From assembly GCA_012839845.1 (NCBI GenBank), contig DUMM01000086.1:1-50508 (forward strand): a stretch of 50,508 nt of DNA. Direction: 5' to 3'. The position numbers were made by a program, and so were the translations under genes. Under the pieces are notes generated by a model, which was not told the origin of the DNA, ran no database searches, and saw nothing but the letters and a program-made list of their open reading frames with translations. Shown here piece after piece: positions 35,672 to 44,431 of the stretch. This stretch comes from Bacillota bacterium. GTDB taxonomy: Bacteria > Bacillota > Limnochordia > DTU087. Position 1 is the first letter of the stretch. Each line of letters opens with the position of its first letter.

Positions 35672-36475
35672 TTATTCAGCTACCAATCCCAGTTCCCGCA
35701 GTGCATGGTAAATACCGTCATCATCATTGCTCTTGGTCACCAAGTCGGCAACTTCCCGGACTTGGGGCATAGCATTGCCCATGGCGACACCGACGCCAGC
35801 CATGGCCACGATCTCGCTGTCGTTTTCGCCGTCGCCGAAGGCAATCAGGTTCTCTAGAGACACATCCAGCATTTCAGCTACCTGCTTAACAGCTCTGCCT
35901 TTGGAAACCAGCTGGTCCACGATCTCGCAGTAGGTGGGTTTAGAAAAACTCACGTATACAGGCAGATCTTGGGCATCGATCCAATGGCGGTAAGAGGCAA
36001 TTTCTTCCGCGTCGCCCATAATCAGCACTTTATGAGCTTCGGGCATGGAATGGCCCAACAGATCTTCTACCATTCTGGGTTGGAAATTCACTATTGCTGC
36101 TTCCTGTTCAGACCACTTGCTGGATGCCTCTACAAACCACTCCCAGCCAGACATTAGATTGGCGTGAAGGTTGCGCCTGCGGGCTTCTTCGATCACCTTT
36201 TTGACTGCATCCCGGTTCATGGGCGTCTCCCGGAGGATCTTATTCCTTGTTACGATAATGGCCCCGTTGAGGGCGATGGAAATAGTGCTGTCAATGCCTA
36301 GGCGGTCTGCGATGGCAACAACGCTTCTGGGGGGCCTTGCTGTGGCCAGCACGATGTGGTGGCCATCTGCAGCAACCGCGGCTAGGGCCTGCTTGGTCGA
36401 AGGAAGAATGGTATGGGAGCTGGTGAGCAGCGTGCCGTCCACATCGAAGACCAGTAGCTTCCGCTTATTGTCCAC
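35672..36475 (-). CDS. Cof-type HAD-superfamily phosphatase
   Basis: 267 residues from a GTG with an ideal AAGGAGG site; the longer ORF back to 36583 has no site and unlike composition. HAD fold: nucleophile motif FDVDGTLL (near residue 8), motif II LATARP, a type IIB cap, and motifs III/IV ending GDGENDSEIVAMAG. Members remove phosphate from sugar phosphates, FMN or similar metabolites; the substrate is not predictable here. It is convergent with the SYLF gene. A TATAAT on the minus strand at 36643-36648 may be its -10, with a poor -35. Confidence 0.92.
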   Translation of the reverse strand: MDNKRKLLVFDVDGTLLTSSHTILPSTKQALAAVAADGHHIVLATARPPRSVVAIADRLGIDSTISIALNGAIIVTRNKILRETPMNRDAVKKVIEEARRRNLHANLMSGWEWFVEASSKWSEQEAAIVNFQPRMVEDLLGHSMPEAHKVLIMGDAEEIASYRHWIDAQDLPVYVSFSKPTYCEIVDQLVSKGRAVKQVAEMLDVSLENLIAFGDGENDSEIVAMAGVGVAMGNAMPQVREVADLVTKSNDDDGIYHALRELGLVAE

Positions 36476-36701
36476 TGGGTTACCTCCTTCTCGATGCTGA
36501 AGCCTATATACCTTTCTGGATGGCGGGCCGCCGGTCCTGCTTCCCCACCGAGGCTGCGGCGGGAATCTGGAACCATCCATCAAGGGCCCTCATAGTGTAT
36601 AAGCAAGGAGTTCTGAAGGCGGAAGGGCGTTTTGCTGCCGGTATTATACCCTTTCGGCGGTGACGGCCAAACCAGCGGCTCTTAGGTGAGGTGTCAGACT
36701 A

Positions 36702-36938
36702 ATGGCGGGACAATATTCGCTAGCTGACTTGCCCGTTGGCAGTATAGGGATGATTATCGAGGTCCAGGCAGCGGGGAACACCAAGAGGCGGCTGCTGGAT
36801 TTGGGATTCGTACCCGACACCGTGGTGAAGGTGCTTCGCCGGAGTCCTACGGGTGATCCGGTTGCCTATCAGTTGAGGGGAGCGGTCATAGCGCTGAGGA
36901 AAGAAAACAGCCGGGATATACTGGTTAGACCCCTATGA
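36702..36938 (+). CDS. feoA: FeoA of the second iron system
   Basis: 78 residues, a plain FeoA domain: LADLPVGSIGMIIEVQA, then RRLLDLGFVPDTVVKVL and LRGAVIALRKENSRDILVRP. Unlike the first FeoA, it has no tail. GAGGTG is about eight bases before the ATG. Its upstream region has a partial DtxR-like half site, TTAGGTGAG (36682-36690), overlapping the ribosome site; the matching right half is missing. It heads the operon with the split FeoB. Confidence 0.92.
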   Translation: MAGQYSLADLPVGSIGMIIEVQAAGNTKRRLLDLGFVPDTVVKVLRRSPTGDPVAYQLRGAVIALRKENSRDILVRPL

Positions 36939-36961
36939 GTGCCGATGTGGGAGGAGAGGAA

Positions 36962-37696
36962 ATGAGGCAGTACTGCTGGCCTTCCGAAACTAGGGGGATA
37001 TCTGCAGACTATGTTGCGGCGTTAGCTGGCAATCCCAACACCGGCAAGAGTACTGTTTTCAACGCCTTGACAGGACTAAACCAGCATACCGGCAACTGGC
37101 CCGGCAAGACTGTGCTTCAAGCCCAGGGATACTATCGGCATAGAGGTAAAACCGCGCTGGTTGTTGACCTGCCTGGGACGTATTCCCTGTCCGCTCGCTC
37201 CCCCGAAGAGGAAGTGGCCAGGGACTTTATTTGTTTTGGACAGCCCGATGTGATCGTAGTGATGACCGATGCCACATGCCTGGAGCGCAACCTCAATTTG
37301 GTGCTACAGATTCTAGAAATCACTTCTAAGGTTGTGGTTTGCCTGAACCTCATGGATGAGGCGGAGAGAAAAGGTATGAAGCTGGATGTAGACCGGTTGG
37401 CCGATGAACTAGGTGTTCCTGTGGTGCCTACTGCTGCCCACACCGGTAGGGGCATTCCACAGCTGAAAGAATCTATTCATTCGGTGGCACTGGGGGAAGT
37501 CCTCCCTCAGCCTAAACCAGTAGCTTACAGCAGGCAGTTGGAAGAAGCGGTCCGGGAACTGGAGAAAGGACTGCAGGCCGTCTATACCAACGGCCTCAGC
37601 AGGCGGTGGGTAGCTTTGCGCTTGCTGGAAGGAGATTACTCTGTAATCTCAGCTATCCGCCGGTACACTGCGGCTGAGGGCAAACAGGGGGATTAA
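36962..37696 (+). CDS. feoB: FeoB G-protein domain as a separate ORF
   Basis: 244 residues from the ATG at 36962 (GGAGGAGAGGAA directly upstream); an earlier ATG at 36935 overlaps the feoA stop but has no ribosome site. It holds only the cytosolic part of FeoB: P-loop GNPNTGKST (about residue 23), the DLPG motif, the G4 motif NLMD and the first part of the helical spacer, ending in RWVALRLLEGD and a short tail. No membrane segments. The stop at 37694-37696 is two bases before the next ORF, which is in another frame. One extra G in the G5 run at 37687-37691 would join the two ORFs. Confidence 0.88.
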   Translation: MRQYCWPSETRGISADYVAALAGNPNTGKSTVFNALTGLNQHTGNWPGKTVLQAQGYYRHRGKTALVVDLPGTYSLSARSPEEEVARDFICFGQPDVIVVMTDATCLERNLNLVLQILEITSKVVVCLNLMDEAERKGMKLDVDRLADELGVPVVPTAAHTGRGIPQLKESIHSVALGEVLPQPKPVAYSRQLEEAVRELEKGLQAVYTNGLSRRWVALRLLEGDYSVISAIRRYTAAEGKQGD

Positions 37697-37698
37697 CG

Positions 37699-39105
37699 GT
37701 GGGCATGGGTACAGCATTGAACTTCGATGAGCTTAAGGCGCGGGGACAGAAACTGAGAGAGAGACTGGGCACGGAGACACAGATTCAAGAGGAAATAGTA
37801 ACATCAATTTTCCGAAGAGCGGAAGCCATAGCATCAAGGGTGACATCCCAGTCTGAGACGCGGAGTAAGGATTGGAGCAAAGTTGTCGATGATCTGCTCA
37901 CCTCCAGGATCGTAGGCTTTCCGCTGATGCTGCTGTTTTTGGCGAGCATCTTGTGGCTGACTATTTCAGGAGCTAATTATCCTTCCAATGCTTTGGCGGC
38001 TTTGTTTTCCGCGGTGGAAGACCGGCTGACACTCCTGCTTCTGCACTGGGAAGTTCCCGCATGGTTCCACGGTTTAGCAGTCTTAGGGACATTTAGGTGC
38101 CTAGCTTGGGTAATTTCAGTGATGCTTCCCCCGATGGCCATCTTTTTCCCCATGTTTACTCTGCTGGAAGATTTAGGTTATCTCCCTCGGGTCGCCTTTA
38201 ACCTGGACAGCATCTTTCAGCGGTCCGGTGCCCATGGGAAACAGGCATTGACCATGGCAATGGGATTCGGCTGCAACGCAGTGGGAGTTATGGCTGCCCG
38301 GATTATCGATTCGCCCAGGGAACGGCTGATTGCCATTCTGACCAATAATTTCATCCCTTGCAACGGCCGTTTTCCCTTACTTATCTCTTTGGCTGCCCTC
38401 TTCTTGAGAGTGGGGCAGATGAAGTACGGCACTGCCCTCGCCTCCCTAAGTGTTGCGGGTATGGTTCTACTGGGCGTATGTATGACCTTTATAGTCTCCT
38501 TTATCCTCTCCCGTACGCTGCTTAAGGGCGTGTCTTCATTTTTTGCACTGGAGCTTCCGCCCTATCGGCGGCCCCAAGTGCTGCAGGTGCTAATTCGGTC
38601 CGTTCTTGATCGGATCCTCTTTGTCCTGTGGCGGGCTGTTAAGGTGGCAGCACCTGCCGGAGCACTGGTTTGGGTCTTGGCCAATGTTAATGTGAACGGC
38701 ATGAGTATTATCGACCATTTGGCGGGTTGCCTTGACCCCGTCGGCCGCCTCATGGGTTTAGACGGGTTTATCCTGCTGGCTTTCATCTTGGGTTTGCCGG
38801 CGAACGAGATAGTGATCCCTGCTCTATTGATGAGCTATTTGGGGACAGGAGCTTTGGTAGAGATAGAAAGTCTAACAGCGATGAGAGAGCTGCTCTTGGC
38901 CCGGGGGTGGAATTGGCTTACGGCTCTCAATGTTATGGTATTTTCCGTGCTCCACTTCCCGTGCGGAACTACACTGCTTACCATTCGGCATGAAACCGGC
39001 GGGTGGAAGTGGGCTTTCCTTGCTGTTTTGCTTACCACCGGCACAGCGTGTCTTACCTGCTTTGTAATTGCCCAGTCGGTGCGATATCTGCAGATGCTGC
39101 TCTAA
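37699..39105 (+). CDS. feoB: FeoB membrane portion as a separate ORF
   Basis: 468 residues, GTG start with AGGGGG about seven bases upstream, overlapping the previous gene's end region. Residues about 1-70 are charged helices corresponding to the second half of the FeoB spacer; then about ten membrane segments with the Gate motifs GFGCNAVGVMAAR and the second-half GLPANEIVIPALL. The first FeoB has MSCAGRLPVY where this one has IPCNGRFPLL, so the conserved Cys is kept but the surrounding residues differ, which may indicate different metal selectivity. It would need the G-domain ORF as partner. Confidence 0.87.
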   Translation: MGMGTALNFDELKARGQKLRERLGTETQIQEEIVTSIFRRAEAIASRVTSQSETRSKDWSKVVDDLLTSRIVGFPLMLLFLASILWLTISGANYPSNALAALFSAVEDRLTLLLLHWEVPAWFHGLAVLGTFRCLAWVISVMLPPMAIFFPMFTLLEDLGYLPRVAFNLDSIFQRSGAHGKQALTMAMGFGCNAVGVMAARIIDSPRERLIAILTNNFIPCNGRFPLLISLAALFLRVGQMKYGTALASLSVAGMVLLGVCMTFIVSFILSRTLLKGVSSFFALELPPYRRPQVLQVLIRSVLDRILFVLWRAVKVAAPAGALVWVLANVNVNGMSIIDHLAGCLDPVGRLMGLDGFILLAFILGLPANEIVIPALLMSYLGTGALVEIESLTAMRELLLARGWNWLTALNVMVFSVLHFPCGTTLLTIRHETGGWKWAFLAVLLTTGTACLTCFVIAQSVRYLQMLL

Positions 39106-39287
39106 AGGCGCAAATGTCTCCTAGGTGTATTCTGGGGACTGCTGGATATGTGTCTAACCCGTCTCCTGGGCCGCCTGGTTGTGGGATTGCGCAGGAAACA
39201 TGGAATGTCCAGTAAGTGGGGGCCGGTCTATGCGTGCTTTGAATGAAAGGCCGAGGAATCGCCCTATGAACAGCACAATGGCTCGTT

Positions 39288-39315
39288 TTGGCTAGACGAT
39301 ACTAGAAAATATGAT
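39288..39315 (+). promoter_or_regulatory. Promoter of the URO-D-family gene
   Basis: TTGGCT (39288-39293), 16-base spacer, TATGAT (39310-39315), about 70 bases before the ATG. Confidence 0.55.
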
Positions 39316-39387
39316 AAAATCAAGACATGGGACTGATTGCTGTTTTGCTATCAAAGGTCCATCGCGATACTGTATGAGGTGATTCAG

Positions 39388-40449
39388 ATGAACTCTAGGG
39401 AACGAGTTTTGACGACATTGGCCCACAAGGAGCCGGACCGGGTACCGTTCACTGTAACGGGACTTACTCCTGCATTTGCAGAGAAGTTTCGCCTGGTAGC
39501 GGGGACAGCAGATCCCTTTGACTATTTCGAAGCCGATCTGCATGATGTGGCTTTTCGCTCTCTTCCAGAAGCGGAGCTGTGGGAGAAATATGGGAGCTAT
39601 CATAGATCAAATGTCGATCGGATCAATGACTGGGGAACCGGCTTCAAGCGCGGCTCAATGTTCCATTTTGAGCATCTTATCCCGCCTTTGACAGAGGTGG
39701 AGAGTATAAAGGAAATTGAGACCTACCCATTGCCTGATTATACCGCTCCGAAGTATTGGGAGCATCTGGGTCAGGAAGTTGCTGACTTGCACAAAAGAGG
39801 ACTGGCAGTTATGGGTCGGCTGGACATGACGTTGTTTGAGGTTGCATGGCAGATCCGAGGTATGGAGAACTTCATGGTCGACATGTTCGTCCGGCCAGAG
39901 TGGAATGAACTGCTGCTAGACAGAATAATGGAAGTGAGAATCTTTATGGCTGAGAAGTATGCTGAAGCTGGTGTGGATGTTCTTCTGGTAGGGGATGATA
40001 TCGCCACCCAGCAAGATATGCTTATGTCGGTTGAGCACTGGTGTCGCTTCTTTCAGCCGCGCCTGGCAAGAATCATTGCTGCTGCTCGGCAGATCAAGCC
40101 CGATCTGTACATAGCTTATCACACCGATGGTAACCCGGCTAAAGTGATTCCGGCACTGATGGATGCTGGTGTTGATATTCTAAACCCGGTCCAACCAGAA
40201 TGCATAGACCCAACATGGGTGAAGACAAATTATGGGGATAGACTCTCACTGTTTGGGACTATCGGGACCCAGAGCGTACTTCCATTTGGTACACCTCAGG
40301 AAGTTGCTGCTAACGTCAAGGAACGGATCAATACTCTCAAGGACGGCGGCGGTCTTATCCTGGCGCCTACCCACTTTATTGAGCCTGAGGTGCCGGTAGA
40401 AAACCTAGTGGCCTTTGTGGAGACAGTGAAGGAATACGGGTACTATTAA
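39388..40449 (+). CDS. Uroporphyrinogen decarboxylase-family (URO-D/MtaA-like) protein
   Basis: 353 residues from the ATG at 39388 with GAGGTG six bases upstream. URO-D barrel: the start MNSRERVLTTLAHKEPDRVP, VDVLLVGDDIATQQDMLMS, YHTDGNPAKVIPALMDAGVDILNPVQ and the late GGLILAPTHFIEPEVP. This subfamily differs from HemE and includes corrinoid-related methyltransferases and uncharacterised proteins in sugar or aromatic breakdown clusters. No haem genes are nearby, so a HemE role is unlikely. The actual substrate is unknown. It is monocistronic or followed only by convergent genes. Confidence 0.85.
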   Translation: MNSRERVLTTLAHKEPDRVPFTVTGLTPAFAEKFRLVAGTADPFDYFEADLHDVAFRSLPEAELWEKYGSYHRSNVDRINDWGTGFKRGSMFHFEHLIPPLTEVESIKEIETYPLPDYTAPKYWEHLGQEVADLHKRGLAVMGRLDMTLFEVAWQIRGMENFMVDMFVRPEWNELLLDRIMEVRIFMAEKYAEAGVDVLLVGDDIATQQDMLMSVEHWCRFFQPRLARIIAAARQIKPDLYIAYHTDGNPAKVIPALMDAGVDILNPVQPECIDPTWVKTNYGDRLSLFGTIGTQSVLPFGTPQEVAANVKERINTLKDGGGLILAPTHFIEPEVPVENLVAFVETVKEYGYY

Positions 40450-40547
40450 TCTAGACCCATTGCGGTTCTCGGATGGTAAAGGGGCCAGATTGGTCGTATA
40501 GGCGGGGCAGCGCCAGGATTGAGCATCCCAGCGCTGCTCCGCTTAGT

Positions 40548-40829
40548 CTATAAGATTTCTGTCTCGACACTTGTGACGGAGACTGCCGCTTCCCGACTAA
40601 TACACGCGATGATAGACTGCAGCTGGCTGTCGGCATGAGACGTGGATGTTCCAATGACTGCCGCGGCAATGGTACATTTTTGCCAAAGGTCTTGATCATC
40701 GATTTCGGCAATGGCTGCATTGAACTTATTTCTCAACCTGACTATCAGGCTCTTAGTGATGCTGCGCTTCTCCTTGAGGGATCGGCAGTCAGCGATGTGT
40801 AACCCTATTCGAGCAACACCTACTACCAT
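40548..40829 (-). CDS. DUF503 (YlxP-like) protein
   Basis: 93 residues from the ATG at 40829, five bases after AGGTG; an upstream ATG at 40844 places that site inside the gene and is less likely. The family pattern is clear: VGVARIGLHIADCRSLKEKRS, then RLRNKFNAAIAEIDDQDLWQ. In Bacillus, ylxP lies in the nusA-infB-rbfA operon and has been linked with ribosome biogenesis; here it stands apart, beside a sugar isomerase. Its role is unproven. Confidence 0.9.
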   Translation of the reverse strand: MVVGVARIGLHIADCRSLKEKRSITKSLIVRLRNKFNAAIAEIDDQDLWQKCTIAAAVIGTSTSHADSQLQSIIACISREAAVSVTSVETEIL

Positions 40830-40861
40830 GTCGTCACCTAGCATCTGCGGTAGGTATCGGT

Positions 40862-41617
40862 CTATCTCGAAACAACCGCCTTAAGGTTCTCAAACCCCAC
40901 CCGCACGCTGTCCTTGGGATCCATATTATACTCCTCAGTTTCGATGATAAGCCACTGGACGCCTACTTCCGGTGCTGCTGCGGCAATCCCTGCCAAATCT
41001 ATGTCTCCTGTACCTACCTCAGTCTGAGGGCCGTTCCGCTTGAAGTCTTTGACATGCACCAAGGGGCACCGGCCTGTGTATTTCTTCATACAGGCTACTG
41101 GATCAACCCCTGCATGGAAAGTCCATCCCAAATCGATCTCAGCTATCACCGCGTCGGGATCCACATGGGCAAAGAAAATGTCCAGGGCGTACTGGCCGTC
41201 GAAGGTCTTGAACTCCCACGCGTGGTTATGATATCCCAGCTGAATTCCTTGGCCCTTGGCTTTGATTCCAATTTCAGTTAGCTTTTCCGCCAGAGCCCGC
41301 CAATCATCGGCGGTACTCTCCGCAATCAGCTCCCTTGGGGGTGCGGGGCAGATGACATACGGGCTGCCGATTTCCAGATTAAAGTCTATCACTTGGTTCA
41401 GCTCCTGCTCCAGCTGCTGAATTCCCACATGGGACCCGATTGCCTTTATACCCAAATCATCCAAAATTTTCTTCAGTTCGGAAGCCTTCAGGCCCCCATA
41501 GCCTGCAAATTCAACACCTTCATAGCCCATCTCAGCCACAGTCTTGAGTACACCGACGAAATCCTGGGCTGCGGCTTCTCTGAGGGAATAAAGCTGTAAA
41601 CCAATAGGGATTGACAT
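40862..41617 (-). CDS. Sugar phosphate isomerase/epimerase (xylose-isomerase-like TIM barrel)
   Basis: 251 residues forming an AP-endonuclease-2 type TIM barrel. Visible metal-site blocks: GYEGVEFAGYGG (Glu), GIQLGYHNHAWEF (His), AEIDLGWTFHAG (Asp), LVHVKDFKR (His/Asp) and the final WLIIETEEY (Glu). These proteins isomerise or epimerise keto-sugars or inositol-type compounds; the specific substrate is not given by sequence. GGAGG lies about ten bases before the ATG. Shares strand with the DUF503 gene, 32 bases apart, so the two may be co-transcribed. Confidence 0.9.
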   Translation of the reverse strand: MSIPIGLQLYSLREAAAQDFVGVLKTVAEMGYEGVEFAGYGGLKASELKKILDDLGIKAIGSHVGIQQLEQELNQVIDFNLEIGSPYVICPAPPRELIAESTADDWRALAEKLTEIGIKAKGQGIQLGYHNHAWEFKTFDGQYALDIFFAHVDPDAVIAEIDLGWTFHAGVDPVACMKKYTGRCPLVHVKDFKRNGPQTEVGTGDIDLAGIAAAAPEVGVQWLIIETEEYNMDPKDSVRVGFENLKAVVSR

Positions 41618-41963
41618 GCTCGCACGGCCTCCTTCGGCTTGGTTTCAAGGCGGAATACTTCCAGTGTATTACTTGTCCAGCTGGCGGCAGATTCCTCCAA
41701 TATGGGATCGACTGCCCGCTGTTCCCAGCAGTCTGCAGGAGATCCGGCTTAGGTTAGGGAATAAGCCTGGCACAGGCTTTGATTGTACCTCATATCGACT
41801 GAAGCATAATAATTCTGTGGGGCAGGGGAAGGAAGAAGCGGCTGTGGGGCAGACCCACAGTCCATGACCTGCCTATCGGACGCCGCTTACTGCGGTTGGT
41901 GTACCGGGCGTGCTGCGTAGAGCTGCTGCAGCAGAAAAGTGTACGGGAGAGTTGAAGGACCAT
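41618..41963. other. Intergenic stretch with a faint SpoIIIAA-like peptide and a promoter-like site
   Basis: About 345 bases between divergent genes. One plus-strand frame reads LPAVPSSLQEIRLRLGNKPG near 41720-41780, which recalls the N-terminal strand of SpoIIIAA, but there is no ribosome site and the frame ends soon after; if real, it is a remnant. AAGCCTG/CAGGCTT (41763-41779) is a small hairpin. TTGTAC and CATAAT (41783-41810, 16 apart) could be the helicase promoter. Confidence 0.3.
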
Positions 41964-44252
41964 ATGCAGTTGAGAACAGTTCCACAAACATTTCGAGGAT
42001 ATACCCTTGATCAGTTTCAGCGGGAAGCCATTGCTTACCTACTCGAAGGAGCCTCAGTTTTTGTGGCGGCGCCTACCGGTTCCGGCAAGACTTTGATCGC
42101 CGACTATCTGGTGGCAATGGCCCGGGACGTTCAGAAGGGAGTTATCTATACAGCTCCCATTAAGGCTTTGAGCAACCAGAAGTTCAAACAGTTTCGGGAT
42201 ATCTACGGAGAAGAGAATGTCGGCCTGGTCACCGGCGATGTTGTTCGTAACGAGAACGCTCCGGTGCTTGTCATGACAACGGAGATCTTCCGAAACATCC
42301 TTTTCGACCACAGCCGTCCCCTAGACGACATCGCCTACGTGATCTTTGACGAGATTCACTACATCGCCGATGAAGAACGGGGGTTTGTCTGGGAAGAAAG
42401 CTTGATTTTCCTACCTGAGCACATTAGATTCCTGGGCTTAAGTGCTACCATCGCCAACGCCGATGAACTTAAGAATTGGATGTCCACCCTGCGGCCTGAA
42501 CCAGTGCGCACGGTGGAATACCGACATCGGCCGGTTCCCCTGTCCCACGGCTACTATGCCCCAGGGCTGGGTGTTACCACCCTTGATGAGCTGGACCGGT
42601 ATCTGAAGGCTGCTGCCGACCGCAGAGAACCTTGGCAGGACAAGGTCGCTTTCCCCCTGCCCGATCACGTGGAACTGGTGGATACCTTGGGAGAAGAATA
42701 CCTGCCCCTGCTGTTTTTCGTCTTCAGCCGGCGGGGCTGTGAAGTCCACGCCGCTGAGCTGGCAAGAAATCACAGCTACTTGACACCGGATGAAGTATTG
42801 GCGGTGAGGGAGGCTGCACAGCGCCACCTGTGGGGGAGGGAACTGCAGACTCTAGCCGGTGTCGTCCAATTGACGGCTATCTTGGAGAAAGGCATCGCCT
42901 ATCACCATGCTGGACTGCTGCCTGCCTGCAAGGAACTGGTGGAAGAACTCTTTGAACGCCGGCTGATCAAAGTCCTATATGCCACTGAGACTTTTGCAGT
43001 TGGTGTCAATTTCCCCGTCAGGACCGTTTGTTTTGACAGCTACACAAAGTACGATGGTCGAGGATTTCGACCTTTGACAGTGGGCGAATATTTCCAGATG
43101 GCCGGTCGGGCAGGGAGGCGCGGTATAGATGAGCAGGGCTTTGTCTTCACCATGGTGGATCTGAATTTCTATCGGCCGGGAGACCTCCGGGATCGCACGG
43201 AAGACAATGTTGAGCCCCTGTGGAGCCAGTTCGATTTGACCTACAATTCCGTACTGAATCTCACCGCTCGCTACAAAACCGCTGACCAGATACGGGAAGT
43301 GCTGCAGCGAAACCTCCTGGTGTACCAAAACGAGCGGTTGTACCAGAGCCTTCGGCAAGAACTCCTGCAGGTGTCAGACACCATCGCTGAACTAACTGCT
43401 CAGCGCTGTCCCCATTATCAGAAGGACACCTGTACGGAGCAGGCCAGGAAAATCCGGCGGGAGATAGATAAACTCAATCGAGAACTAGTCCAATTGCGGG
43501 GCAAAAGCAGGGTAAAGCGGCGGAAGCAGATACTGAGACGGCTCCATGAACTGGGCAGGAAAGCCGACTTTGGAATAGTTGATTTATGCAGCAAGAGGGA
43601 AAGAAAAGAATGTCGGTATCGGGAACGCCAGCTGAGGCGGGCTGAAAGGCGTGCGAAGGAGATAAAAAGCTCCATGCGGCAGATCCTGACTAAAGACCGC
43701 TTGTATACTGCTTTTGCTGCCAAGCAGAGGTTCTTGGAAACCCTCGGCTATATCGAGGATGGCCAGTTGACTGCGCGAGGGCGCATTGCTGCAGGGATTT
43801 ATGTCCAGGAGCTTTTGGTCACGGAGCTGCTCTTTGATGGGACGTTCCATGAACTGTCAGAGGATGCCGTCAATGCTTTGGCAGTCTGCATCGATTACGA
43901 ACCACGGCGAGATGAACCCGCCAGGCCGTGGCGCATCATCGATCTAAGCCATGCCGAGGAAGTTGCCAGGGAGCTGGGACGCCTGGAGAAAGAAGTCCTC
44001 AATGAAGAGCGGGTGCGTTTTCACAACAGTCTCCATGAACTGGCCTACCGCTGGAGCCGAGGCTGCAGTTTTGCGGCATTGATGGACGAAGCAGACGGTT
44101 TGGCAGAGGGGGATATTGTCAGCGCTTTTCGGCGGGGTATCGACCTCTTGCGGCAGCTGCGGCGGGTCTGCAGTGATGATAAATATCTCCAAGCCAAACT
44201 CACCCGGTGCATCGAGAAGATGGACAGAGATGTGGTGGAAATCAGGCTCTAA
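41964..44252 (+). CDS. Ski2/Mtr4-like DExH RNA helicase with DSHCT-type C-terminus
   Basis: 762 residues from the ATG at 41964 (GAAGGACC upstream). Walker A APTGSGKT at 36-43, DEIH at 129-132, SAT motif LSATI, helicase C-terminal motif QMAGRAGRRGID, then a C-terminal DSHCT-like helical region (about 590-762). Ski2-like helicases unwind RNA for degradation in archaea and eukaryotes; bacterial ones such as HelY are patchily distributed. A middle insertion (about 470-570), highly charged and helical, carries four cysteines as two CX7C pairs (C482/C490 and C542/C550), suggesting a metal or iron-sulfur site. Function in this organism is unknown; RNA decay or ribosome-related work is likely. Confidence 0.9.
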   Translation: MQLRTVPQTFRGYTLDQFQREAIAYLLEGASVFVAAPTGSGKTLIADYLVAMARDVQKGVIYTAPIKALSNQKFKQFRDIYGEENVGLVTGDVVRNENAPVLVMTTEIFRNILFDHSRPLDDIAYVIFDEIHYIADEERGFVWEESLIFLPEHIRFLGLSATIANADELKNWMSTLRPEPVRTVEYRHRPVPLSHGYYAPGLGVTTLDELDRYLKAAADRREPWQDKVAFPLPDHVELVDTLGEEYLPLLFFVFSRRGCEVHAAELARNHSYLTPDEVLAVREAAQRHLWGRELQTLAGVVQLTAILEKGIAYHHAGLLPACKELVEELFERRLIKVLYATETFAVGVNFPVRTVCFDSYTKYDGRGFRPLTVGEYFQMAGRAGRRGIDEQGFVFTMVDLNFYRPGDLRDRTEDNVEPLWSQFDLTYNSVLNLTARYKTADQIREVLQRNLLVYQNERLYQSLRQELLQVSDTIAELTAQRCPHYQKDTCTEQARKIRREIDKLNRELVQLRGKSRVKRRKQILRRLHELGRKADFGIVDLCSKRERKECRYRERQLRRAERRAKEIKSSMRQILTKDRLYTAFAAKQRFLETLGYIEDGQLTARGRIAAGIYVQELLVTELLFDGTFHELSEDAVNALAVCIDYEPRRDEPARPWRIIDLSHAEEVARELGRLEKEVLNEERVRFHNSLHELAYRWSRGCSFAALMDEADGLAEGDIVSAFRRGIDLLRQLRRVCSDDKYLQAKLTRCIEKMDRDVVEIRL

Positions 44253-44261
44253 ATCGCAAAT

Positions 44262-44289
44262 CCGGTTGATTTAACACACAATTAACCGG
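44262..44289 (+). terminator. Terminator-like hairpin after the helicase
   Basis: CCGGTTGATT pairs with AATTAACCGG (one mismatch) around an 8-base loop, followed by CTTT, 10 bases after the helicase stop. Confidence 0.55.
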
Positions 44290-44316
44290 CTTTACCAAAG
44301 CTTAACAGCGCTTCCC

Positions 44317-44345
44317 TTGCCTTTTCGAGAAGAAATCCGTATAAT
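44317..44345 (+). promoter_or_regulatory. Promoter of the ParB-fold gene
   Basis: TTGCCT (44317-44322), 17-base spacer, TATAAT (44340-44345). Confidence 0.6.
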
Positions 44346-44356
44346 TGAAGTGCAGG

Positions 44357-44377
44357 GTGGGTCAAGAGATGACCCAC
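44357..44377 (+). promoter_or_regulatory. Hairpin in the 5' leader of the ParB-fold gene
   Basis: GTGGGTCA and TGACCCAC form a perfect 8-bp stem around AGAGA, starting right at the expected transcript start. It could be a transcript-stabilising hairpin or an operator palindrome. Confidence 0.5.
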
Positions 44378-44431
44378 GCTGGACGATACCTGACCCGATA
44401 GTGCATAATGAGATTTCGGGGGTGATCACGG

